Of a DNA stretch of 64,000 nt, positions 24,101-36,100 are shown in pieces; the first letter of the stretch is position 1; every line of letters starts with the position of its first letter. The notes beneath the pieces are model-generated. The model saw only the letters and a list, made by a program, of their open reading frames with translations. It had not been told where the DNA came from and did not search any database. A program made the position numbers and the translations under genes. The stretch covers positions 248,001 through 312,000 of the forward strand of contig JBAJFG010000037.1 of assembly GCA_037903475.1 (NCBI GenBank), written 5' to 3'. The DNA is from Ancylostoma caninum (Eukaryota; Nematoda; Chromadorea; Rhabditida; Ancylostomatidae).

Positions 24101-27100
24101 TGGGTCTAGGAGGATGATCTATGTCGCGTAGCAGGAATCACTGGGTTAAGTTGGATTGGTGTTAACCTTCGCATTTGTTGGATTCTAACCGAGTGCATCG
24201 GGTAGCCTATGCATTTGTTCTATTTATGTGTGATTACGTATGCACTTATTTATTGAATTGGATAATTAAAAAAAACGGTGTATTCCGTGACCTGGTCTCA
24301 GTTAAACCCGAAATTAATTAATGGATAAGGAAAATGTCATCTTCTTGATTAGTTTACCACAGTATCCAAACATCTGCTGCAGAACAAAAGAGGGAAAGGA
24401 TAGTATATACTTGGCCGTCTTTTATGCAGTGCAAAAGGTGAGAGATATAGGATCAGAGAGCAAAAGTAGAATTGGAGACAGGAGGAGACGGCAGGCGAGG
24501 AGATAAAGCTGACCTGAGCGTTTCGTAGGGCCGAGATGTGCTGCAGCAGGTTCGGCATCACGGCCGGCACGCCACCGTGGCTCTGAAGCAGGTGGTTGCG
24601 GGCGGCTGCAGCCTGGAAAAGCATAGATATGAATAACCACTAATGACCAAATTAAGTAATCAAGAATTATCTGCAAGTGAAACAATGAAGCATGGAACAT
24701 TTAAAAATTGATTGAAGTCAGTATGATGAAGGAAGTGAAGAGGACGTCCCGGCTTCCTTCCAGAAATTTAACTTTTACCAGGGCTGAGAATCAATAAAAG
24801 GCCCACATTGAGCATCGCACACTATTTAAATATTTTAAGGGTTAAGTGATTACGTAATCAAAGTTTCCTATAATTAGATCCCTTTTAGGAATGCTCCACT
24901 TTTATGAGGCCCTCCACCCTTTCTTTTGCCTCATGCTGACGCGTTGCCTCATTTAACAGAAGCAGTGCACACCGAACAAAATAAGTTGAAAATTTAGGAC
25001 AAAGAATTCTCTTCCATGTTCTTAACATTTTTGTGGCCGCATATGGCACTATGTAAGTTACAGTTTGCGAATCTCTTTGGATAAAAAAAACCATTTAATG
25101 GTAAACTAAAGTAGCTTCTGGATGTAAAGTGGGTAACAGACAACACCCAATTAAAGGGGTTACTGCATTCCAGAGCAGCGAACGCAGCGGAAATGATGTC
25201 ACATCTCACTGAAATCACAGCTGATATGACAGACAAGCGTGTTACGAACGCTTTTTCGCAAAGCCGTCTATGGTCAAGATAGGGTTTCTACAGGATAACC
25301 GATCTTGAGAACTACGAGGGTGGCGGTCCTGTCTGGGTTGGAGGGGAACCTGGCTGGTGCTGGACACTGCTCCACGGTAGCTGGACAACGGTTGGTCGGT
25401 AGGGGTGGTGGTGGGGTCACGGCGCAATGGAATTGAAGGTCGCACGCGACCACGGAATCTAGATCACCGAGGATGACCCGAGGATGACCCGTGGCGGAGG
25501 TCCGCGGCTGGAGGTCGCGTTAATTGATCAGCCCCGCACGCCTAACATTTCAATACTCAACTTGAGGTCATCGAAGTGAATGGCAAGGACAGGCGATGTT
25601 CAGAGGAGGTCTTGGGGGCTCTTGGGCGATGGTCGAATGGCCTACCAACTGAGGTCGCAGGTTACCCGAGAAGGCTCCCACGAAGGAATGACAGCAATAG
25701 AGTAGCGGTCCAAAACGTCCGAGATATTCATAGCGTTTCAACAATATCCAAACGATACAAACACAAATTTAACTAATATATTAACTTGTTTATTTAATAT
25801 CATTAGTACATATTACCCATCAATAGTTTCGTCACGCTATTCACTAGATAAAAGTAGTGGAGCGAATTTAGAATGATTGTAGCGTCGTGAAAAAAGTAAC
25901 CCAATTACAAAGTGATTCTAGTAGCAGCTAATTCATGACAAATCCACATTCATCCCGTTAACTTGTTTTACTATCTACTTAACATTATTAAATAGAGAGC
26001 ACATGAGGGTTCACTTCAACCCAAACTTGCTACAGTGTAAAGGAAAAAACTTAATTCCGATTACTGCTACAGTGGTGGCACAACAACTCTTTTTTACCAG
26101 TACCAGATTTTGTGGTTAAATCCAATCATGCACGATCTCTATTTAATATTTCACAAGATACCATCGTTTTTTAACTATTTTGTGATTTCAATGTTCTGTA
26201 GTTTCCCTTAGATGTGGTGAAGAATCTAGATATGGTAATGTACTTGTAGAGCGAATCGTGCCCTTCCTTGCGGGTTGGTATGTATGAAATGGTACGCATG
26301 CAGTTGGAACCATGAAATATTTCAAAAAAGAAAACAGTTTCAATTTATAGGTTCACCTACGCGGGGTTCCAGCATGGGATGGATGGAGGTGTATGATAAA
26401 GCACGACTCATGGCGACTTTTTGACTTTTCCGCAACTTACGATTAACGAAAAAATGACACATGTTTCGTGAATGGACTATCAATGACGACAGAGATGGAA
26501 TGTGCCCAGAACTTGTGATTAATGTGCGATGTGCACAGTTTCACCGTGTTACAGGCAATGTTATGTGCACATTAGCATAGTTTTGCTCACAGTAAACGTT
26601 TCTCCTATACACCATGTAGTGTTAGAAGATGCAAGATGTGAAAGTTGGTTTGCTAACCTGTTCTTGCTGGGTTATGTGTTCATGGATCCTACCCCTCAAG
26701 GACTTTTCTATATTTATCGCATGGGTGAATAATTCTCTCAGAACGAGACTAATCGCTCAACAAAGTTGGACGACAAGTTGTTCTGCAGTAGACGTCTTTG
26801 CACGGTTTCAACTTGGCTCTGGTACAAAATGACTTGAAATGCTCTAGATGTTGTCAATGGTTCTCAGAATTTGTCCCTAGACTACTCGCTGCTAAAGGCT
26901 GCATGAATATTAGCGTACTGGTCTCTAAGCACTAACATATCTCTGTTTTTCAACCTTCACCAAGTGGATAACCTGGACAGCCAAGCTGGCCTGCCGCATT
27001 CATTTTGTTTGTTAAGGAGCAGCACTTGAGTGCAAGGAACAAAATAATAAAATATAATAAAAATCTCCAGTCACGACCTATGATTTACCGGAATTCTGGG

Positions 27101-30100
27101 AAGTTCACGACCTACAAAAATCCAAATTTTGCTACGCACTTTCCTGATCTTGAGCCGTAAGGAAAAGCGGATTCTACGGAACCACTTATGTGTATTTATA
27201 AACGAATCTTAAAGAGCTATGTTGCAGCGAATGTGCTCCTTTTGGGAAGAACCATAAGCATTCATATTGAATAACTAATAAATAACCACACTGGGACGAA
27301 AAACGATCGAGTTGCGGCGAATTGTCGACTTCGTACAACGGAAAAGCTTTGACTCGCTTCCTGCAGTGGTAATTACAACCGCTCGTCCCGTACGGCTTGT
27401 TTCATATCAATTATGCGCAGCCCACTTGCTAATGATGACGGATTTGAGGAGTGAGGCTCGCATGTGAGTATCACTCCTGCATCTATAACAGTGCCACTGG
27501 CCTCAAGTACACTCCTGCAACCATCTTTCCTATATATGGAATTCCGAACGAATCAATGAAAGACGAGTAGACGTCAAAAAGCGAACGGCGCAGAGGTTTC
27601 CAGCCCGCGTTCTTCGGGAGGCCCGCGGAGAGCGGTGAGGACGCGCGCGGTGGTTCGCGAGAGGTAGAACATCGGCTGGTGAGCGGATCAATGGTGCCCT
27701 GCGGCAGATAGGTCAAAATGCTCTTAGTGACAGCGAATATATAACTGAAACTAAGGACGCAGATTCGATGCGGAATGGACACCCCGCAGCGTGAGGGGAT
27801 CTCCCCACAGCCGAGCGAGAACGCCTGGTTCCGGTGCTCTTAGTGGAAGAGAAGGTCGGCGAGATATAATGGGGATGTACTGCTTTTTTCTATACTACAC
27901 ACCGAGCACTAGTAAAGGTGAAGCACTCTTCGCCTTTTAAAAATGTCATGGCCTCTTCAGAGTAAGGTATGAGGTTTTTACCTTCATGTTACACAGAGGA
28001 AGGTCGTCTTCTCCGTACTGACGAGTTCCAGAGAGAGCCTATTTCTTCAATGTATTCACCCATATACGGCAAAGGGAACGAAAAAGGCAAAAAGGGACAC
28101 TCCCTCATGAGTTTTTTCATCCTTTCCCACATGAAATCTTTCCCAACATTAACAATTTTATTGAGATATTTGGTACTATAAAAATTAAGCGTAAAAAGAG
28201 GGAGAAGTCTCTTGTATTCTGGCATACACCAGAAGATGGAGGATTGCTAGTGAATTTTCGTTTAGTTCAACTTTTTTTTTGAAAAAAATTCGCAGTCTGA
28301 TCTATTAGTAGGTTAACTCAGTGGTGCTCGGGCATAAAAAAATTTGACAAAAAAGAAGAGAATTGGAACAGACGAATAATTGGCTTTTGAAGTGCCTGCA
28401 AAAGTCTATCGTCGTAAAAAAAAGTGTAAGTCATAAGGAAAATTCAGTGACCGCGCACTGAGTGAAAACAACCCGCGCAAAAATCTTTCCGAGGAATCCA
28501 ATGAGAGTACCATTAAAAATAAAACCAGAGTAATATAAAAATATCCAGAACAAAATAGGATGATACGAGAAAAAACTATAATACGAAGACCTGTGGTCAG
28601 AGTATAACTTTGGTCCTCATTCAAGGAAATAAAGAATCAAGGATTAACCCTTAGGTAGCAGTTAGGCTGTGGCACAGCGCACCTGCCCAATCCTTAAAGC
28701 CAGCCATTAATTCTGAGATTTGAAGGTGAAGACCTTAACCAATATCACAAAGGAGGCAGCCAATGAGCTCCATCATTGAGTGTTGAAAGTGTTAAGGGTA
28801 GAATTTCGAGGGCAAAATTGAGGGACGGTGACAAGTTCTTCATCAGAATATAACTTTAAAAAAACCGTGCATCGCTACATCCACACCTCTTCTTTGGGGG
28901 AATCGAAGCGGTCAGATCGGCTGCGAAGCACATGTTTGAACAGCTGGATTTTGAACTCTAGTGCGCTGTATTTTAGGAAAAAGGACGAATTTCAGGATGA
29001 CATGAGTATGGCACACAGCGCCAGCATGTGTCATAAACTCTACCTGTATTGGCAGAACGTTTAGATATTCAGGTCACCTCCCCAGGAGCACCCGTCTTAT
29101 GAACTCTTTCCCTGATGCAAAAGTGAGGCTTGCTTCATCGTCATGGGTTGTTCAGAAATGGGCAGCTGGTGTGTTCCTCCACTGTACTTGATGTGTTGCC
29201 AAAACTGACTGCACTCTCAACGTGAATCTGTCTGACGTTGGAAAGTGAATGAACGAAACAGCAACAGCAGAACCGTTGATTTTCGATCAAAATTCTAGTC
29301 AATTCACGAGAAATTCCATAAATTGGCAATATCTTGAGGCAAGACATCAGCTCATTATTGCTGCTTCTTCGCGGAAAGTAGTAAGTAGTATTCATCATTT
29401 CTCGATGTAGAAGAGTAATGAGAGGAAATTAGTTAGAAAAACACCAACAGTTTGTCATAGGACCCGCTTTAGGGACAGGTAGCATGCAAGCACATCTACT
29501 AACTCAGTACAACTGAATTTTGGAACCTTCCCATCTCCTATTAAAACCTATAGCCTACCAGATGTATTGGAAGAAAAAAGAACACAGCGTAGTTGGAGAG
29601 TGAAAGAGAAACAGAACTTCCTCGGAATTCTGCACCTTTGCATAGAATTAAAACAGTATTCATTTGTTCACCATTTCCATCGATATATACATACATATTA
29701 ATGCCGACGACCGCGGCAATCTTTCTGAGGATTGTTTGAGTAATGTTCCCTCAGAAACGGGGATGCCAAAGGCTCCATGATGTACAATTGCATAGCCATA
29801 TCTCTTAACCTAGCCAGTATGTTACCCACTAGAGAGTCTGGTTGCAAAAGACATTGGTGATCTGTTCCCAAAAAGTTCGTGTAGTTCTTACAGCCCCTTC
29901 CCACACCACTGCTGTTGTCAATTTTTTTTTGTGTTTTGTTCTGTTCTAGTTATTTGCCCCTGTTTTACTCTCAGCAGTACGCCTTTCTTCTGGCTAGCGC
30001 ACCTTGTTGTGTATGAATAAATAAATAAAAATAAACAAATATACATATATATTCCTTTTTCTGCAAAGCATTTCATAATATGGTTCCTTCGAAGGAATAG

Positions 30101-33100
30101 AATGCAGTTTCTTAAAAAAAGCGCTACAAGCTTAAAATCACAATCAGCACCGAAGCCGCATCTTTTTGATAGGTCGCTATTCAACAAGCTGTAAACCAAA
30201 GACAATGCAGTATTTTTGAATCCTGGAATAGCTACAACACTATGTACAGTACTTGCACTTATAACTGTTTAGCTTACTTCTGAAGGTTAGAAAAAATGAT
30301 AACTATAACAAAAATGACACATTCCCACATTCCCACAAGGTGGGCCTCGGTTGCTGCGAAAGGCTTTGTAGCTGTTCGCCGAGAAAGAATGGCAACATAA
30401 ACTTTATGGTTTGTTACGTCACTAGCGGCTTAACTTTGGAATTGAATATTGTTTGTGAAACAAACAAAATCAAGTCTCTGTTTCAGAACATGTCTACTTC
30501 TTAAGAAAAAGCATTACGAAAGAAAAGAGCTATGCGCAAGTATGTTTGAAGGCATTCGAAATTAGACTTCTAGAGAAAGAAATTCAATAATTGTCACAGG
30601 TAAAAAACATCTCTATATGGAACTCTAACAGTTGAATTCTGCAGGGAAGCTACGTTTCATAGAGAGGTGTAAGGAGAGTTGTGGACCAAGATAAAAGTTG
30701 TTGGTACGTACCTGCATCATGTTGAGCAGCTGCGGGTTGCTGAACATGCCGAGCTGAGCGGCCATGACGGCGGGGTTGAACGGCGACGGCAGGTGAGGCA
30801 ACTGTCTGGTGATGTCCACTCGGCTCGACTCCACACCGATGGCGGGCACGTCGCCGAGTGTCTGAAGTAGATATCGTTCTGGACTTGTCATAGACCACGT
30901 ACACCGCATGGGAATGCCCCCAGGCAGCACTGGTCCCCCAACTGCATTGTCCACACACAAAGAACGCTTGGCCAGAGAACAAGTGCATGCGAGCTGCTAG
31001 CAGGGAACATGTCACTGGGTGACGCCACGAAAGAGTCGTGGCGGACCGGTCTGGTTCAGAGAGCTCCACGTTCTATTCCCGACCGGAAGGAATTTTCAAA
31101 CAATATGTCCGGTGGACAGCATCAAAACGCGGCGCGGGTTTTCTGTACCCCTGCCGGATGCTGCAGTATTTCCGGAAAGGACTGGTGCCGGTTGAGGAAT
31201 GGCGACACGAGAAACAACCCAAAAGACCTTGATTTTGGAGTGTATCGGCAGTTAAGAAGTTACTCAGATAATATAATAAGATCAGTGCTTTTCGTATCTA
31301 AAGAACTGATGCGGGTTATTGAGGTTACCTAGCTGCTTTAGTACCAGTGATAATAAACCACAAAGTAAAAGATACAGAATTGTTAGAAATTAAACTACGG
31401 CAACAACGAAACGGGGATGGATGAAAAATTTCCCATTTTTTAAATTTAATATAATTATTAATTAGTAGCAATTTTGATAGCAATAAGTAATTAATTAATG
31501 ATAAGAATAATCTGGCAATTCTTGGTAGTAAAATGAGCCAAATACGGCAGTCTCGACCTCATGGCAGATCCCGAACGCATGTATTTAGCGGTTCTGCAGT
31601 TGCAAACAGAGAAAACTGACAGAATTTATGCAGGAAAGTCAGGGGGTCTCACTCGAAAATGAGTTCAGCCAGAGCGACCAGCTGTGAGTGGCACTAAGTG
31701 AAGAACGGGAATCCAGCGAGACTGTAGCTCTACCTGCCGCGGTAGAACCGCTGAATTCAAGCGACACTAGCAAGGAGATTCTGTAGTGCCGCCTATTGCT
31801 TTACGGTATCAGCTTAGAGCTAGGAGAAGGAATCGAGATCGAGAAAGCTAGTGAGAAGGGATAGCGCGACAGCTTGACGCCGCGGAACGGAGAACAGCGA
31901 TTTGATCTACGCAAGGAAAGCGCATTAGCCCGCGGCGGCGGACGGTCAGCCGCGGGCCCCGGACAACCAGTTTGTTAAGTTGCGCTGCGCAATCGTACTG
32001 TGACAGTGACACAACAGACGACAGCGCGTGGACACCGGCTAGCCCCTACTGCCCTGAGGGTGTCGGGACGCGGGGCGCTGGGGGGCTAGGCCGGGAAGTC
32101 CGGCTTCAGTGCAAACTGAGAACACCTCGGCGCTTGTGCGTTGCGGCTTCGATACAAGCGCACTCGCAAAACCCGTTAGCTTGCGCCTGGGTGAGATATT
32201 TCCGCGGGCGACGAGGGCCTCCTCCTCGTTGGGGTTTCGTGTCAAGGCCACACGCACACACAGGGGAGCTTTGTAGGAGAGTGCCAGCCGGATTCGATGC
32301 GAGCTATTAGCGAAATCCTGTTCCCGTTCGTTTGTGGCCATCACCCAGCCGAGCGCCCCCCCCCCGCCGCCATCGCTTTCGGGTTGTGTTTGACCTCTGG
32401 CGAGCAGCCCATTCAGGGCGTCGGTGTGCTGCGGTATGCGGGGATCCGGAGAAATTCGAGTGCTTACGGGAGACCGTTGCTGGGAAGACAAAGCACTGCA
32501 TTTCGGAAAAAAAAATTCCAAAGGAAGGGCAAGGTGAAATGTTACAACTCTAAGTTCCTGAGAGTAGCGCCTGTTATGGACCTGCGCACGGATTTGAAGT
32601 CCTTTTTTCGACCAAAGCAGGTTACATTTGTTTTCGTCGCACTTCGATTTCAGCGTGTGTATCCAAATTGATCGCGAAAGGATAAATGGCAACCAGTGCA
32701 GAGTGTAGGGGGTTGCGCTGATATTGCATGCATACAACGACGATAGTTGCGCTTTGAAGAAGGATAGCCACAACTTCAGCTGTACAACCGGAAAACTCCC
32801 ACGCTGTCGGTCACGTTACCAGCAAAACGAACCACTAATTTGTTAAGCTGATTAAATAGAAAAATGTGAGCGGAGTAATGACAGCAAGTTCTCTTCACTG
32901 TCGGATTTTCAGGTGGACTTCATTATGAAAAGGAGTAATCCAGGATTGGCGGTGGACTGGAGTTGGTTATGAGGGGCGGCTAGGACTACAGGGTGCGGTT
33001 TATGTTCCCGGACAAGTTGGTTTCGTTATATTTCACTTTAAATTTGAATATCTTAGTCTGAAGCGATCCAAAAAATCCAAATTATCGCCACTGTTATATA

Positions 33101-36100
33101 AAAGGGAATAAAGAATAAAATTTTACATAAAATCTCTAAAAGGTTCAGATTTGGTTTCTTTTCAGGATTTGAAGCTACTTATACAGTTGGCCACAATGTG
33201 CGCGATCTGCTGATCCGTAAGTTTCATCCTAGGCTCGCTTTCGTGCTCTTTACACCCTGCATATGCCAATGATAAAGTATAAGAAAGCAAGAAGTTCATC
33301 CCACTTTATAGATTGCTAAACGACATTGGAGTATAACATATACTCAGGGCCTAATAAAAACTGAATAATCTAAATTATTTAGTTAACAACATAGGAACTA
33401 GTTTCCAAATTTGGGGACTGCAGGAATGGGAATCCAACATCCCTTGTATTCCGCTATCTTTTTCTAACCCTCAAAGTTCCAAATGAACCGATATCGAATA
33501 TTTTACTCAGAACACATATAATAAATTATTTGGCTCTAAATGTAGGATAAAGACAAATTAGAGCGAAAAAAAGCGGATCAGCTGTGAAGAATTAGATACA
33601 GCAAAGCGAGGATGCAACGCGATGGAGGCGAGCGAGGGCGAGGGGAGTGTAGAAGCGCGGTGGAACATGGAGGACAAACAATGCGATGCCCACAAGGTGT
33701 TTGCTTGTCGCGTAGCATGAATCGGCCGCAAAAATCAGATGAGCCGCGGGATGGCCCCAGCACTGGTCGCTCTCTGACCACCACGGGCGGGGGAGACGCC
33801 TCGCTACAGCCCCGGAGGCTAAGCAGGTGGCCGGCCGCCGCACGGGCAAGCGGGTACGATCGCCACACGGGAACCAGTAGTGTGAGCACACATAGCAGTA
33901 TAATAACAACAAACTTGTCACTCGCTTTTTGTAACGTAGGGTCGGGCGTACACAGCCCTGGCTGGTAGCGGTGGTGGACAACAAAACTGTACAAAGCAAA
34001 GTGCAGCAGCAGCAGCAGTAGCAGCGAGCGACCCTTGCGGCGACTCGGCCAATGGCCGGCAACGAATGTACCAATAAGAGGAGCGGGTTTCACAAAGAAT
34101 GACGCGAAAAAATTGTCGCCACCCAAACGTGTTCCACGGGGACACATTGTCCACGATGGACGCAAACGGCCGGGGTGGCTGGCATTAGGTGACCCAGAAA
34201 AAACGACGAAGAAGAAACGCCGGCTAAGTTCAAAAAAGAGCAGCGGGTGCTGGAAAAAATGAGACGCGCTCCAAGGTTTACGACCTGTGCGGAGACTTCG
34301 GGTTGATAGAGGGACAGTGGAAAGTGGACGCGAAGTTCTTTGTTAAGGCTCGTAAGGTTAAATTTAACGAAACGTTCAGTTTTCCCCGGAATGTAGAATG
34401 GATGGGTGGTCTGTCCTAGGCACTTTTGAAGAACAGTCCAAACATCCGTAGATAATGTAAGGTCCATAATCTATACTGTATGCTAATATGAAAAAAGGCT
34501 ACTACAAGCAAAACTACAAATAAAGCAAGGATGCAAAGCGTCATCACATCCCAAATGGAAGGAGTGTACACAAGGAATCTCACCATAGCGTGTCGTGACG
34601 ATGTGCAGCGAGCTTCGGACGTGTCTGAATCACTAAATGTGACCAAAGGCATCCGTACTACGAACACGATTATACGATGAGGCAGATTTCACTGAAGAGA
34701 TGACAAAAACGGAAGCAGGAGTAGCTATGAGACATGGCAAAGAAAAAGCAAACACCTTCTCGTTGGAGATGGGAAAAGGGAAGACTTGGAGCAAGGAATA
34801 GAGTAACTTGAAGAGGTGAAAGCATTTGAGAGAACAGCAAATTCTGCTCATTTTCGCGACTTGTGGCGACTCGTCTTCGTTTCGAATACGACGAGTACTG
34901 AATGAATGACGATATGCCAAAAATAGTGGCCGTGCACAGCGTCCAATGTTTGCCTTGTTATCGTAGCGATTCTGAAACGCGCATCGCACTGGAATAGTAC
35001 GAATTCCCAGCCTGGTCGAAGCTGCGACCGCCGAAGAATTCCATGAACCAGCTGCCCACGCGGGAAGTTTAAGCCCAACAGGGCATCCCAGAGAGCTACA
35101 GAGAGCGATTATGTGGGAAAGATCGTCCTTTTTTCTCGTCGCAGGCCGATTTGAAGTGATTTCCGTGTTCTCGCGATGGTATCACACCTTTCCGGGGTGG
35201 CTGGACGGGCCTAGGTTCGGTGGGGCGGCAGGCGAGTGCGGGAAACCGGTCCTCCAGCCGGATCCCGCGTGCACTTTAACCCGCCCGCCGACTGGTCAGC
35301 AACAGCCGGCTAACATGGCCGCGTTTAAACAGATTGCAAGCGGATTTCGTCGCCGCCATGGACCGAGGAAGAAGCCCTGAGGAGACAACACATACGGGGA
35401 GGTCAGTGGCCAGAGCACAACAAAGGTTTCGGGGGTGATGCGTGGTGGGGGGCGTATGGAGATCTGATCCAAACAAGCTATCTGGACGAAGCATAAACTT
35501 GAACTGCAAAACGGGAGGGCGTGGGAGAGAGGCGCGAGAGAGAGAATACGAGCTACGTCTCAGATGAGATCTGTCTCTTCAGCTTGACATAACAGGGACT
35601 GACCCTTAACCGGGAAATGCTAACATGTCCCAAAGGTCATTGTATGGTGCAAGGGAGAGCTCTGATAGGCCATTCCGTTGTAAAAGTAAGCCACCACTTC
35701 TTGGTGAAGTGATTTTAAAGTAAGAAAAGTTCAAATTAATCATATTTACTTAATTATCCATTCAGATACACAAGCTGAGCATAAAAATACATGAAAAAAT
35801 GCATAGACATGATGGTCCTGACTATGGCGGGCTCTCAGATCGCCCTCCTGGGGAGTGACAAATCCTCAAAAGGTGTCATGTCCCATGTGATGTTATAGGG
35901 ACTGTTCTGACAGAGGAGAGCAGTTTCAAGACATTTTCGGTAAGAAAAAAGAAGAAATTCCTCATGCATCTAACAAGAAACAAGAAAAGTGTTCCAGAAC
36001 AACTGCAACAAATTGAGAACTTGATCGAACAGCCGTTTGGTGTCAATTTGTGGACAGTTTACGGAAAATTAAAATGATCTGATCGATGACCACAAAGGAG

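Noticed and set aside
32039..32773. Longest open frame in the window (244 codons, minus)
   Set aside because: It lies in a GC-rich island inside nhr-41 intron 1. Other frames on both strands are also open there, the composition is low in expected domain signals, and no motif is recognisable.
33578..34165. 195-codon minus-strand frame with a Leu run
   Set aside because: The Leu run comes from a GCA/CTG triplet repeat near 34000. A second minus frame and a plus frame are equally open, so this is compositional.
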